Of a DNA stretch of 64,000 nt, positions 23,674 through 33,151 are shown piece by piece. Origin of the DNA: DAOPXV01 sp964551445 (lineage in GTDB: Bacteria; Muiribacteriota; UBA9980); assembly GCA_964551445.1 (NCBI GenBank), contig CAZKCG010000001.1, forward strand, positions 186,001-250,000, given 5' to 3'. A program made the translations under genes and the position numbers. Numbering within the stretch: the first letter of the stretch is position 1; each line of letters opens with the position of its first letter. The notes beneath the pieces were generated by a model. That model searched no databases. It was not told the DNA's origin and worked only from the letters and a program-made list of their open reading frames with translations.

Positions 23674-25074
23674 ATGTCCACGATAATAAAGAACGGGACC
23701 ATCATTACGGCCGGTGAAACATATAAAGCGGACATTCTTATCGAAGATGAAAAAATAAGGCAGATATCTGAAAATATAAAATCGTCTTCCGGCAATGAAA
23801 TTATAGACGCTTCGGGCCTTGAGATCTATCCGGGCGCCATCGATGTTCACACCCACCTTGACATGCCTTGCGGAAACAATATAACCACCGCCGACGATTT
23901 TGAAAGCGGCACGATAGCCGCCGCCTGCGGTGGAACCACGACGATAATCGATTTCGTCAATCCGAAACGCGGCCAGCGGCTTTTAGACGCCTACGAATTC
24001 TGGCGCAAGCGCTCCGATGTAAATTGCGCGATCGATTACGCCTTTCACATAACGCTCGTCGAATCGAACGACCGCGTGGCCGCAGAGGTTGCGGAACTCG
24101 TTGAAAAAGAAGGCGTCACAAGTTTTAAAACTTTTTTCGCCTACGCCGCTATGCGCATATCCGACAGCCAGTTCCTCGAAATACAGGATCTTGCCAGACG
24201 GCACGACGCGCTCGTCATGCTTCACGCTGAGAACGGCGATGTCTTAGAACATTCAATGAAAAAACTTCATTTCGAAGGAAAAAAAGGCCCGGAATTTCAT
24301 GAGACGGCCCATCCGGCGATAGCCGAATCCGAAGCGATACGCCGTGCGGCTGCGCTTTCCGAATATTCCAAAATGCCGCTTTATATAGTTCATTTAAGCA
24401 GCAAAGAGGGCCTGGCCGAAATTAAATCAGCCCGTGGATCCGGCCTTCCCGTATATGCCGAGACCTGCCCCCAATATCTTTTATTATCGAACCAGCTTTA
24501 CCATAAGAACGGTTTTGAGGCCGCGAAATTCATCATGTCGCCACCGCTTCGGGCCCCCGAAGATAACGGTATCCTGTGGAACGCCGTCCGCGACGGATTT
24601 ATTCAGGTCATCGCGACCGACCATTGTTCATTTATGTTCAAGGGCCAGAAGGACATCGGAAAAAGTGATTTCACGAAGATACCGAACGGCGCCCCCGGTA
24701 TAGCCGAGCGCGTGAACCTGATTTATTCTTACGGCGTAAAAAAAGGAAAGATATCTAAAAACCGTTTTGCCGCCGTAATGTCAACAAACCCTGCTAAACT
24801 CTTCGGGCTTTATCCCCGAAAAGGCGTCATAGCGGTAGGTTCCGATGCCGACTTTACGCTCATCGATCCCGGAAAAAAAGGTGTTATAACCGCATCGGAC
24901 TTAAATTATAAGACCGATTATTCGGCGTACGAAGGTTTTGCGTTAGACGGCATGGTGTCCATGACGATATCGCGAGGCAGTGTGATAGCGAAAGACAATA
25001 AATTTCTCGGCGTTAAAACGCACGGTAAATATATGAAAAGAAGCAAGTTCGACGGAAGCGGATCAATAATTTAA
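23674..25074 (+). CDS. hydA: Dihydropyrimidinase (D-hydantoinase)
   Basis: 466 residues, typical for the family. It hydrolyses dihydrouracil/dihydrothymine or hydantoins to N-carbamoyl amino acids. The binuclear zinc site is intact: HTH in IDVHTHLDMP, the bridging carboxylated Lys in SFKTFFAYA, His in MLHAENGD and IVHLSSKEG, and Asp in ATDHCSF. The GGAGGG ribosome site is well placed. No dihydropyrimidine dehydrogenase or beta-ureidopropionase is adjacent, so the pathway is not reconstructed from this window. A BMP-type nucleoside importer lies about 24 kb downstream. The 3' end overlaps the convergent kinase gene by 12 bp. Confidence 0.93.
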   Translation: MSTIIKNGTIITAGETYKADILIEDEKIRQISENIKSSSGNEIIDASGLEIYPGAIDVHTHLDMPCGNNITTADDFESGTIAAACGGTTTIIDFVNPKRGQRLLDAYEFWRKRSDVNCAIDYAFHITLVESNDRVAAEVAELVEKEGVTSFKTFFAYAAMRISDSQFLEIQDLARRHDALVMLHAENGDVLEHSMKKLHFEGKKGPEFHETAHPAIAESEAIRRAAALSEYSKMPLYIVHLSSKEGLAEIKSARGSGLPVYAETCPQYLLLSNQLYHKNGFEAAKFIMSPPLRAPEDNGILWNAVRDGFIQVIATDHCSFMFKGQKDIGKSDFTKIPNGAPGIAERVNLIYSYGVKKGKISKNRFAAVMSTNPAKLFGLYPRKGVIAVGSDADFTLIDPGKKGVITASDLNYKTDYSAYEGFALDGMVSMTISRGSVIAKDNKFLGVKTHGKYMKRSKFDGSGSII

Positions 25075-27285
25075 ATATTTTTCGATCTTATCGAAAAGCT
25101 CTCTCTCGTCTATGGGTTTAGTGATATAATCGTCGGCCCCGGCCTCCATGAATTTTTCACGGTCTCCGCTTATGGCGTAGGCCGTGACCGCTATAACGGG
25201 AACATGGGTCTTGCTGAAGCGCTCGCGCTCGCGGATCATTCTGGTCGCCGCGAAACCGTCCATTTCCGGCATCTGCCCGTCCATCAGGATCAGATCGTAA
25301 TTTTTGTTTTTAATCATTTCAAGCGCCTCAAAACCGTTTTCCGCCACTTCGAGGAACGCTCCGGCCGCTTTCCGTTCCAGTATCGAATGGATAAGCTTCT
25401 GACTCATCGCGTCATCTTCAACCAGAAGAATGCTGAGTTTTCCGCCGATCAGGCCTATCCCTTCTTTTTGAATGGCTTCTTTAAGATCGCTAAGCCGTTT
25501 ATCCGTTTCGCGTGAAATTTCAAAAGGCATCGCGAACATGAATTCGCTTCCGAAATTAACCACGCTCTTCACTCTTACGACCCCGCCCATCATTTCGACC
25601 AGATTTTTAACTATGGCGAGGCCGAGGCCGGTTCCGCCGTGTTTTCTGGTGTTCGAGCCGTCGAGCTGCCTGAATGATTCGAACATCTCGCCGATCTTAT
25701 CCTCGGGAATGCCCATTCCCGTGTCCTTTACCGAAAAAGCCAGGAGCGCTTTATTGTTTTCGTGCTCGACTTCCGTTATACATACATCGACCCCGCCGGA
25801 AGATGTGAATTTAATAGCGTTATCGATAAGATTCGTCAAAACCTGTTTCAGCCTGAGATTATCGCCCATGATCCTGTAATTTAACTTTTCGCTCACGCTG
25901 CATTTTAAATAGATCCCTTTTCGTTTAGCCGTGTTTTCCATAAGCGAGACGGTTTTATATGCAAGTTCGCTTATATTCACGGACGAGCTCTCGAGCTTTA
26001 ATTTGCCCGCTTCGACCTTTGAAAAGTCGAGTATGTCGTTTATCAGGCCCAGAAGGTGTTTCGAAGACATTTTTACCATTTCAAGAAATTCCTGCTGTTC
26101 GGCGTTCAATCTGGTGTGTTCGAGAAGGCCGGTAAAACCTATTATACCGTTCATCGGCGTCCTTATTTCATGGCTCATGTTGGCCAGGAACATGCTTTTG
26201 GCCCTGCTCGCGTCCTCGGCGGCGACCTTGGCTTTTAAAATTTCGGCTTCGGCTTTTTTACGGTTGGTTATATCGGTTGAGACCACGACGGTTTTGTTGC
26301 ATCCATTTTTGTCGGCGTAAAGGTTGGCGACACATTCGAACCATCGCCATTCGCCGTTTTTATGTTTGAAACGCCATTCGCGGGTCATAGGCTGCCGCGT
26401 ATCGATAAGCGTATTAAAATCGTCGATCGCCCTTAAAAGATCTTCGGGATGCACGAGTTCTGATGCGGAGCGCCCGATGATTTCTTCCGGGCAATAGCCC
26501 AGAACTTTTTCGTAAGCGGGGTTGAGATAAGTGTAAACGCCGGCGTCATCGATCTCGCAAATAAGCGCGCTCATGTTCTCGGTCAAAAGCTTATATTGCT
26601 GGCGGCTTTCTTCGAGAACTTTAATGGTTTCATTGTATCCGATGACGGTTTCTATCCATTTTTTTAGCACCGGCTCATAGAAATTATTCGCGAGTTCGCC
26701 TGCTTTGACGGGATATTTGTTGATATATGAGCGGTTTTCAATATAGATATAGTCGTGAAGGTTCAAAAGCGTAAGTAAAATTTCAGGACTGAAAATATTT
26801 CTGTCGTACTGGCATATCCAGACGAATTTATTTTCAGGAACGAAATCGCTGATCTTTGCCTCGTAATTAATTATATTTTTTTGAAGCGTCGGCCATTTTT
26901 CTATCATCCAGCTCATTTCCGCCGTTGAACGCAATGCCGTATAACCTTCGCCGACCGCTGCCAATATCTGAGCCGAGAACCATTCAAGTATTTCGCCGGG
27001 CTCGCAATCGCCTCCGCTGAAAAAGGTTTCAACGAAATTTAAAAATACGAGCTGGCCTTTTTTAATGAACCTATCAGCGTCCACGCCCGCTTCGTTCAAA
27101 TATGAAATTATGGTTGATTTATCGTGAAAATAGTTGAAATAAATGACCTTTTCATTTCTCTTGAGGCCCAGTTGGATGTAAGATGTGAAAAACTCTTTGT
27201 GTTCGCGTTCTTCTTTATAAAGAAAACACAGATGGCTTCCGGGTTTCAGATCTTCCACCCGGATGAAAAAATTATTTTCGGTCAT
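25063..27285 (-). CDS. Hybrid histidine kinase: MEDS sensor, PAS, HisKA, HATPase, receiver
   Basis: 740 residues. The N-terminal 180 residues match the MEDS (DcmR-type) sensory domain, with GSHLCFLYKEEREH, VIYFNYFHDKSTI and a W-containing core. A PAS/PAC pair follows (about 225-345, with WRFKHKNGEWRWFEC). The HisKA H-box is MSHEIRTPMNGI, and the HATPase domain has NLIDNAIKFT, DTGMGIP and GGTGLGLAI. A C-terminal receiver has LLVEDD, LILMDGQMPEMDG and YITKPI. No transmembrane segment is visible, so it senses a cytosolic signal. MEDS domains are linked to C1-compound or hydrocarbon sensing in some organisms, but nothing here proves that. No separate output protein is encoded next to it. Confidence 0.9.
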   Translation of the reverse strand: MTENNFFIRVEDLKPGSHLCFLYKEEREHKEFFTSYIQLGLKRNEKVIYFNYFHDKSTIISYLNEAGVDADRFIKKGQLVFLNFVETFFSGGDCEPGEILEWFSAQILAAVGEGYTALRSTAEMSWMIEKWPTLQKNIINYEAKISDFVPENKFVWICQYDRNIFSPEILLTLLNLHDYIYIENRSYINKYPVKAGELANNFYEPVLKKWIETVIGYNETIKVLEESRQQYKLLTENMSALICEIDDAGVYTYLNPAYEKVLGYCPEEIIGRSASELVHPEDLLRAIDDFNTLIDTRQPMTREWRFKHKNGEWRWFECVANLYADKNGCNKTVVVSTDITNRKKAEAEILKAKVAAEDASRAKSMFLANMSHEIRTPMNGIIGFTGLLEHTRLNAEQQEFLEMVKMSSKHLLGLINDILDFSKVEAGKLKLESSSVNISELAYKTVSLMENTAKRKGIYLKCSVSEKLNYRIMGDNLRLKQVLTNLIDNAIKFTSSGGVDVCITEVEHENNKALLAFSVKDTGMGIPEDKIGEMFESFRQLDGSNTRKHGGTGLGLAIVKNLVEMMGGVVRVKSVVNFGSEFMFAMPFEISRETDKRLSDLKEAIQKEGIGLIGGKLSILLVEDDAMSQKLIHSILERKAAGAFLEVAENGFEALEMIKNKNYDLILMDGQMPEMDGFAATRMIRERERFSKTHVPVIAVTAYAISGDREKFMEAGADDYITKPIDERELFDKIEKYLNY

Positions 27286-27298
27286 TTATTCTCAAACC

Positions 27299-28354
27299 TC
27301 ACTTTTTTGAAGCTTCCGCCAGTATCAAAAGGTTAATATAAGGGTCAAGCCCGGGGTCCGCCGCTATCTTTTTTTCAGCTTTGAATTCGGCGAGACCCGC
27401 GTTAAATTTTTCATCGAATCGCTCATCCAGCGGTATATCAAGCTTCCGGCCGTTCTTTTCAAATATTTTAACCATCGCTTTTTTTACCGGTATGATTTTT
27501 TCATTATTATCGCCCGGCGCCATGTAAAAAACAAAATCCTCGCCGAACACGAATATGGATTTGCCGTCCCATTCCTTCATCAGATCGTCCTTTTTCATGG
27601 TTATGTTGCCTATCGAAGGATCGATGCACTGATATAAGTGTTTTCTTTTGCTTAAATAGGTAACGAAGTGTTCCTCGCCGAAGCTGAAAACGCATGGCAG
27701 GCCCAGAAGCTCAACTTTTTCGAGCGGCACCTTGAAATAATGCGCGTACATTTTCACGCCGAGTTTTTCGATGGATGTCACAAGCTCGTCGCCGGTCGTC
27801 CCGGTATAGCGCGTTCTGGCGGCTTTCGCGACGTCTTTCTCGCTGACCGTGAGGCCGAACTGGCGCAGAAGGTTCGCGAGCGACGCTGGGCCGCAGGTGG
27901 ATTGAAACGATTGAAAAACAACGCCGTCCTTTATGATATCCTTGCATTGATCGAATATGGGGCGAGTGTAATAATATTCGCCGGCCGATATCAATGAAAA
28001 AAGGATCACGAAAGTAAGCACCAGGCGGTTTCTTACTTTGCGCGGCTCGCTCATATAAAGTCCATAAGTAAAACCGAATATGGCTGAAAAAACGAGTTCG
28101 ACGCCCCACCATTTGAAGTGAGTGGCGTGCATTCTCATAAACTGTGGAAGGATGAGCTCTATATCGAACGTGAATCGTATAAAGGCGGCGAGAGCTACCA
28201 GAAAAATAAAGAAAGCCAGGATCCCGGCGTTTATTTTATTATTTAAAGACTTGTCGGAAAAAGGGCTGCCGCAGGTTTTGAGTATCTTATTCCCGATAAG
28301 ATAACCCGCGAAAAAGGCTATTATATAAAATAATTTGAGATAAAGCATCAGCAT
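27299..28354 (-). CDS. Membrane-anchored C39-like cysteine peptidase
   Basis: 351 residues. Four hydrophobic segments (about 3-22, 43-62, 86-101 and 111-126) precede a C39-type papain-like domain. The catalytic triad is plausible: C154 in QSTCGPASLA, H229 in GEEHFVTYL and D245 in CIDPSIG. C39 domains cleave after double-glycine leaders or act as related peptidases. Here there is no ABC transporter domain and no adjacent bacteriocin-like precursor. The gene ends 13 bp before the MEDS kinase gene and is transcribed with it. The start has no clear ribosome site. The substrate is unknown. Confidence 0.8.
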   Translation of the reverse strand: MLMLYLKLFYIIAFFAGYLIGNKILKTCGSPFSDKSLNNKINAGILAFFIFLVALAAFIRFTFDIELILPQFMRMHATHFKWWGVELVFSAIFGFTYGLYMSEPRKVRNRLVLTFVILFSLISAGEYYYTRPIFDQCKDIIKDGVVFQSFQSTCGPASLANLLRQFGLTVSEKDVAKAARTRYTGTTGDELVTSIEKLGVKMYAHYFKVPLEKVELLGLPCVFSFGEEHFVTYLSKRKHLYQCIDPSIGNITMKKDDLMKEWDGKSIFVFGEDFVFYMAPGDNNEKIIPVKKAMVKIFEKNGRKLDIPLDERFDEKFNAGLAEFKAEKKIAADPGLDPYINLLILAEASKK

Positions 28355-28496
28355 AAAATCGTAATAATTGTTTTGAAAAAAGTTGAAAATTAAATTTTGG
28401 CGATACTTTTAAGTGTTTAAGCGATTTATTTTTCAGCGGCTCGATAAATTTTTACTTAAATAAAAATATATGCATCAATTATATAATTTATAATTT

Positions 28497-28518
28497 AAAT
28501 TGTCAATTATGACAATTT
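28497..28518. promoter_or_regulatory. Operator-like palindrome AAATTGTCA-N4-TGACAATTT
   Basis: Two perfect 9-bp arms with a 4-bp spacer lie 21 bp upstream of the -35 box of the next gene. The AT-rich composition and dyad symmetry suit a dimeric regulator. It also lies upstream of the divergent peptidase gene. Confidence 0.5.
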
Positions 28519-28539
28519 CACTCTCTAACGGGGGGCTGA

Positions 28540-28568
28540 TTGACAAAGCTTATATATTTTAATATAAT
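28540..28568 (+). promoter_or_regulatory. Consensus sigma-70 promoter of the exported 535-residue protein
   Basis: TTGACA (28540-28545), a 17-bp spacer and TATAAT (28563-28568): a perfect match to consensus in all 12 positions. The start codon is about 77 bp downstream. Confidence 0.9.
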
Positions 28569-28645
28569 TGATGTACCGATAAAAAAACCGTAAAAATAAT
28601 GAATCATCGTTTTTGAATATTTTTTTGAAATATAAGGAGAGCAGG

Positions 28646-30253
28646 ATGAAAAGAAGAACCTTATCACTATTGATCTCAGTTTTTATTATGACCTTTTTAT
28701 TTTACGCTTCCGCGATGGCGCAGGGCGCTAATTCTTCCGCGGTAAAACAGGCTTTCGATAAATATACGGCCAGCTATAACCGCTACCTTGAAGCCGTTAA
28801 ACAGGATCTTGATGAGAAGGGTCTGAAAGAACTGGCGGATAAATATCTGGCCGATATGAAAAATTATAAAAAACTTTTAACGCCGGATGAATTCATGGGC
28901 GCGGCTCAGAAAGATTCCATCGAGAACGAGCTTGAAAAATTATACGCGGCCGAAAAGAACCGCGTGATCGGCGCGTCGAATGGAGCTCTTACGGGTGAAG
29001 CAAAGAAAAATTATGCCGTCTCAAAAGTTAACGAACTTAAAAAGTCGCTTGGCCAATTAGCTTCCGCGTATGAACAAAAGATCGCCGAAAGCAGAAAGAA
29101 ATACAACGAAACATCATGGTTTTCGCCGATATCGAAAGTGTCCGCGGCATATAAGCTTGTTCGCGATAAATTCGCCGGAAATAAAGTTAAAGCGACCATG
29201 AAATATTACGCCACGCCGCGAAAAGACGACTCGAACTCTTCGTTCTTCAAAGAAGTGGCGGTTGAATTCGGCCATGTGACAAGCCTTTCAAAGCTTTTAT
29301 ACGACACTAAAATGGATAAACAGTCTTTCATATTCAAAGACGCCGAAGCCGAAAAAAACGTGCTGATAGTTTACACGATGCCCTCGCCTCACGGGATCAA
29401 CTGGGCGTCGCCGAAAGGGCTCGCTCTCGCCGGCGGGCTTAATCAGGTCACGACCTTTCACAGAAGCGCCAAACATCCGATAGGCCATGTTTTCATGTCC
29501 CTTAAAACGGAAGATGCGCCTGAAACTTATACGGCCGGAATGACGACGTTCGATAACACCGAAGAAGTCGAACTCATCACTAAACACGGGTATTGTCTCG
29601 GTGTGCTCTTCGCCGATCTGAGGGGAAAATTCGACGACCCTGATTCTCTTAACGCGCAGGTCGAGGAGCGCTACGGCACGGGGCGCGTATCTTATATGAA
29701 ATTTTTATTGAGCCCTTCGATGGGGAAAAGACTGCTTCAATATTTCAACGAATACAAAGAGAAAAAATGCGATCAGCATTACGGCGGCGCCAACACGCCC
29801 AGATTCGCCGAGGGCGGCGGATGTTCACCCTTCGGCGTGAGTTTTATGGAGGTCGCCGGATTTTTAAAGCCTGACCATGAAAAAGCCTGGAAGATATCGC
29901 TTTCCGTTCCGAAAAAGTTATGCGGCGGGCCCGCTTTCGGCAAGCGCGTATCCTTCAAAAGCCTTCTCACCGGCGGCGGGGCCTGGGCAAAAGCGGGCGA
30001 GGACGCGGCGCCGCTTGAAATGATCGATCCGACCCTTATGTATCGCTGGATGCTGAACGAATGGAAAGCTGAATTCAATAACCCGACCGGTAAATACATA
30101 CTCGAAAAAAATCAGAAGACCATGAGCCTTGTTTTAGACTGCCGCGATATCGAAGCGCCGGCGGAACCCATATGGCTTGAAGGCAAAACCCCTTACAGAC
30201 AGCACGGTTTGAGATTCGGTGCGGACCCTTATAAATTCAAGGCCGGCGAATAA
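28646..30253 (+). CDS. Exported protein of unknown function, strongly transcribed
   Basis: 535 residues. A signal peptide (MKRRTLSLLISVFIMTFLFY, then SAMA before QGAN) is followed by a helical, lysine-rich region (about 25-170) and a globular domain. That domain has IGHVFMSLK, HGYCLGVLFADLRG and GGGCSPFGVSF. The His in HPIGHVF and the Cys in GGCSPFG are arranged as in permuted papain-like folds, but this is only a guess. ATG 28646, with AAGGAGAG four bases ahead, is chosen over an upstream in-frame ATG that would bury the signal peptide. The perfect promoter and a clean terminator indicate a single-gene, highly expressed unit. I do not recognise the family. Confidence 0.75.
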   Translation: MKRRTLSLLISVFIMTFLFYASAMAQGANSSAVKQAFDKYTASYNRYLEAVKQDLDEKGLKELADKYLADMKNYKKLLTPDEFMGAAQKDSIENELEKLYAAEKNRVIGASNGALTGEAKKNYAVSKVNELKKSLGQLASAYEQKIAESRKKYNETSWFSPISKVSAAYKLVRDKFAGNKVKATMKYYATPRKDDSNSSFFKEVAVEFGHVTSLSKLLYDTKMDKQSFIFKDAEAEKNVLIVYTMPSPHGINWASPKGLALAGGLNQVTTFHRSAKHPIGHVFMSLKTEDAPETYTAGMTTFDNTEEVELITKHGYCLGVLFADLRGKFDDPDSLNAQVEERYGTGRVSYMKFLLSPSMGKRLLQYFNEYKEKKCDQHYGGANTPRFAEGGGCSPFGVSFMEVAGFLKPDHEKAWKISLSVPKKLCGGPAFGKRVSFKSLLTGGGAWAKAGEDAAPLEMIDPTLMYRWMLNEWKAEFNNPTGKYILEKNQKTMSLVLDCRDIEAPAEPIWLEGKTPYRQHGLRFGADPYKFKAGE

Positions 30254-30297
30254 GTTCGCGTTTTTCGGCAATTAGAAGTTAAAAAACAAAAACAATA

Positions 30298-30340
30298 AAA
30301 GATCCCGGCTCTCTGCGTTAAATGAGCGGCCGGGATCTTT
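30298..30340 (+). terminator. Intrinsic terminator after the exported protein
   Basis: A perfect 12-bp stem, AAAGATCCCGGC (30298-30309) with GCCGGGATCTTT (30329-30340), followed by ATTTTAT. It may also serve the convergent gene. Confidence 0.8.
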
Positions 30341-30427
30341 ATTTTATGGCTTGAAAAATAAATTTTGCCGTTATTCTTGTTTTCTTTTAAAACTGCGTTC
30401 TGATTTTTATCTGATAAATTTTAGAAA

Positions 30428-31090
30428 CTATTTTATGATCGAAGTTTCCGAAGTTGAATTCGTTGTCTTATTTTCCTTGCGGAATTTTTTCCTTTCCTGT
30501 TTCTGCGCTTCGTGATAAGCCTTTTTTTCGGCTTTTTCCTGCGTGAAGAACGCTTTTATCGCGGCTTTTTTCTGATCCTGCGTCATGGTCTGGTCGGCGG
30601 CGATGCCGTCCATGAATGTTTTGACCTCGGCGTTTCTGGCTTCCCACGCGGCGATGTTCTCCTGATATTGCGCTTCGCAGAAAGCCGTGATCTCGGCGCG
30701 CTGGGCGTCGGTCATTTTAGGGTTGTTCGCGAGCGCCGTTTGGAGATTCGCCATGTTCTCGGTATGCTGCGCTGCTTTGAATTCTTTGTTTTCCGTCTGC
30801 TGCGCCGTTACTTCGGTTTTTCTTTCCGCTTTCTGTTTGTCTTTCTGAGCTTTTATGGCCGCGGCCTGCTCTTCCTGTGAAAGGCCTTTCAGCGATTCTT
30901 TGAACGCGGCGTTCTCCGTTTTCTGCTGGTCCGTGAACGCTTTGCGCTCGGCTTTTTGTTCCTGATGGTGCTGCTGGTTTTCGGCTTTCTGCTTGTTTTT
31001 AAATTCCTTGTTCTTTCCGGCTGAAGCTTCGTTAGCCGCCATTGGGGACAGTAGTAAAAGGGCCGTTAAAACATACGATAATTTTTTCAT
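30428..31090 (-). CDS. Exported Lys/Glu/Gln-rich coiled-coil protein
   Basis: 220 residues. A signal peptide (MKKLSYVLTALLLLSP, then ASA before GKNK) precedes an almost entirely helical body with heptad-like repeats such as QQKTENAAFKESLKG, AQQTENKEFKAAQHTEN and QEKAEKKAYHEAQKQ. The TEN-x-x-F/L pattern recurs about every 30 residues. The composition (K, E, Q, A) resembles periplasmic chaperone-like or metal-stress proteins. The ribosome site AAAGGAG and its own promoter are clear. There is a single Cys. Function is unknown. Confidence 0.75.
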   Translation of the reverse strand: MKKLSYVLTALLLLSPMAANEASAGKNKEFKNKQKAENQQHHQEQKAERKAFTDQQKTENAAFKESLKGLSQEEQAAAIKAQKDKQKAERKTEVTAQQTENKEFKAAQHTENMANLQTALANNPKMTDAQRAEITAFCEAQYQENIAAWEARNAEVKTFMDGIAADQTMTQDQKKAAIKAFFTQEKAEKKAYHEAQKQERKKFRKENKTTNSTSETSIIK

Positions 31091-31541
31091 GAGTTTACTC
31101 CTTTTTTGGATAAAGATTTTTTATAAGGTTTTCTTTGGTTTTATGGTTTTTTAAACCGGGTCATTCATCCCGACATTTATTTAAAATGAATTTCCATTTT
31201 TTTCTCGTTAGCGATTTTATTATACAAGATTCCGGGTGTTTTTGCAAACCGGTATTTTTAATGATACGGTCGGTACGGCATGGATTTTTGTCGTTATGCC
31301 TGTAAAATCAGGTTCTATGGATGATATCCGATGTTTCGGCAATGTGAATTTAAATTCGCATCTTTCATTTAATTAAATTTTAATCTGCGGCCGGACAGGG
31401 CTTAGCTGAACGATCAGTATTTCTAATGTAAAAAATCTTTTGAAACAAAACATGGAATATGTTAGTATAGTATTTCGTTGACAAAAGAAAATGATCGCCC
31501 ATGTTTATAATTTTTACAAGATAGATCGAGGAGGAGCTTCC
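31091..31541. other. 450-bp divergent intergenic region with promoters and a palindrome
   Basis: It holds the minus-strand promoter listed separately. At 31342-31361 there is a 20-bp near-perfect palindrome, ATGTGAATTTAAATTCGCAT (core GAATTTAAATTC), which is operator-like. A weak plus-strand promoter candidate is TTGAAA at 31440-31445 with TAGTAT 17 bp later. No coding sequence or RNA gene is evident. Confidence 0.5.
31219..31247 (-). promoter_or_regulatory. Promoter of the coiled-coil protein gene
   Basis: On the minus strand, TTGCAA (31247-31242), a 17-bp spacer and TATAAT (31224-31219). The transcript would have a leader of about 120 nt. Confidence 0.7.
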
Positions 31542-33143
31542 ATGCGTAATTTCAAAATGTTATCGACCCTTTTTATAGTCTCGGCGCTCTTTTTAACTCT
31601 GAATTCATATTCGTTCGCGGCGGACGCCGAAGCGGTCGGAGATAGTTCGACCGGTGCCGCCGTAAGCTCTGAAAACACGGGCAATACCGTCAATGTTGCC
31701 GCAAGGGTTTCGGACGGCGCTGAAAACGCATCCGTTAAAAATGAAAAAAACGGCGAATGCCCGAAAAAAGCCGGAAAGACTTTTGGGAAGAGATCCGTAT
31801 TCGGAAAGATATTCGGTTTTTTTGAAAATATATTCGACAAAACGGTCGGCTTTTTCAAAAAAATAGGTTCCGCGCTCGGTTTCAAAGGCTGCGAAAATCC
31901 TGAAAAAACAGCTCAGACGAGCGATGATAATAATAGCGCGGCCAACGGGGAAACCGCTGCGTCGAATAATACCGAAACCCCCTCAAATGATAGTCCCGCC
32001 AATAATACAAGCTCAACCGCGACAAATAGCGAAACTCCCGATACATCCATAGCCGCCGTATCTGAAACCCTCGCCGATGGAAGTACCGCGAACGCCGATA
32101 ACGAAGCCGCCTCAGCGAACGGCGTTACAGGAACTTCGACCGCTTCGAATTCATCCGCTAACGGAGGAAGCGTAGCTGTTTCAACGACGCCTGGAACTTC
32201 AACGGCCGTTTCGACTACAACGCCGGCAGCAGGCGCAACGCCGTCAACTCCTGCCGCATCTTCAAATTCAGATGAAACGCAGACCCCTCAGGTTGCGAAT
32301 AACACTGTGAATCCTGTCGTTTCAAATACTGAAAATAATACCGAGACCGTCGATGTATCCTCAAATGCAGGCGTTACGGGCACTATACCTGAACGCGCGG
32401 CCGGGGCTCAGGGCGGAAGCGCATTTATGGCCAGGGTCAATTCGATGAGCCTCACAAATTACGATAAAGCCGTGTTGGACGAGATAACGCGCGGCAACAT
32501 CCCCGACTTTTTGAAAAATTTCAAGGAAGTAAAGGTCAACTTCAAGACAAAGGACGGAAAAGAACATACGGCGAGCTATTATGCGATGCCGGATTATCTG
32601 GCGATCGGAAATAACGACGATTTCGTGCGCGTTCCGATGACGCCGATGGCCGCGCAGAAGATCGCCGAAATGTACGGCTGCCAGCTTCCAACGAAGAAAA
32701 TGGTCGACGACATTTACAGCCAGGCTACCATTAAACTGAACCCTCAGCCGATAAGCGTTGATCGCGGCATCAGCAAGATATCAAATTTCGCCGAACATCA
32801 GAAGATGGTTGAAAAACAGCGCGCTGGCCAGCCTCTGGGGGCGCTCACCGCCGGAGATAAAAAAGACGTCGTTATCACCAATATGCTGGATCAGGCCGCA
32901 GCCAAGGGCAAAAAACAGGTCGCGATCTATGGATGGCACCAGAAGAACGGGAAGCCGATCCAGCCGTTGAGCACGATACATAACTACTACCATGTCGATT
33001 ACAGTCACGGGATAAGGCTTATAAAAGACACGATGGTCGTCGACGGAAAAACCGTTAAAGTGGCGGATGTGTTGAAGGACGCCGAATTATCAAAGGCTAT
33101 CAGCTACGAAGGAACGATCAAAAATACAAAAGCGCACAGATAA
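31542..33143 (+). CDS. Exported protein with Ser/Thr/Asn/Ala-rich linker and conserved C-terminal domain
   Basis: 533 residues. A signal peptide (MRNFKMLSTLFIVSALFLTL, ending SFAA) leads to a short basic Phe-rich helix region (KIFGFFENIFDKTVGFFKKI). A low-complexity stretch of about 170 residues rich in S, T, N and A follows. A globular C-terminal domain (about 300-533) contains SYYAMPDYLAIGN, LPTKKMVDDIY, AIYGWH, IQPLSTIH and VDYSHGIRLI. I believe this C-terminal domain is a conserved uncharacterised family because the motif density is high, but I cannot name it. The ATG follows GAGGAGG. A repeat element starts 8 bp after the stop. Confidence 0.78.
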   Translation: MRNFKMLSTLFIVSALFLTLNSYSFAADAEAVGDSSTGAAVSSENTGNTVNVAARVSDGAENASVKNEKNGECPKKAGKTFGKRSVFGKIFGFFENIFDKTVGFFKKIGSALGFKGCENPEKTAQTSDDNNSAANGETAASNNTETPSNDSPANNTSSTATNSETPDTSIAAVSETLADGSTANADNEAASANGVTGTSTASNSSANGGSVAVSTTPGTSTAVSTTTPAAGATPSTPAASSNSDETQTPQVANNTVNPVVSNTENNTETVDVSSNAGVTGTIPERAAGAQGGSAFMARVNSMSLTNYDKAVLDEITRGNIPDFLKNFKEVKVNFKTKDGKEHTASYYAMPDYLAIGNNDDFVRVPMTPMAAQKIAEMYGCQLPTKKMVDDIYSQATIKLNPQPISVDRGISKISNFAEHQKMVEKQRAGQPLGALTAGDKKDVVITNMLDQAAAKGKKQVAIYGWHQKNGKPIQPLSTIHNYYHVDYSHGIRLIKDTMVVDGKTVKVADVLKDAELSKAISYEGTIKNTKAHR

Positions 33144-33151
33144 AATAAAAA

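Noticed and set aside
30428..31090. Plus-strand frame within the coiled-coil gene (30512-30880)
   Set aside because: It is an antisense artefact of Lys/Glu-rich codons giving Phe/Leu/Arg-rich translation; the minus-strand gene has signal peptide, ribosome site and promoter.
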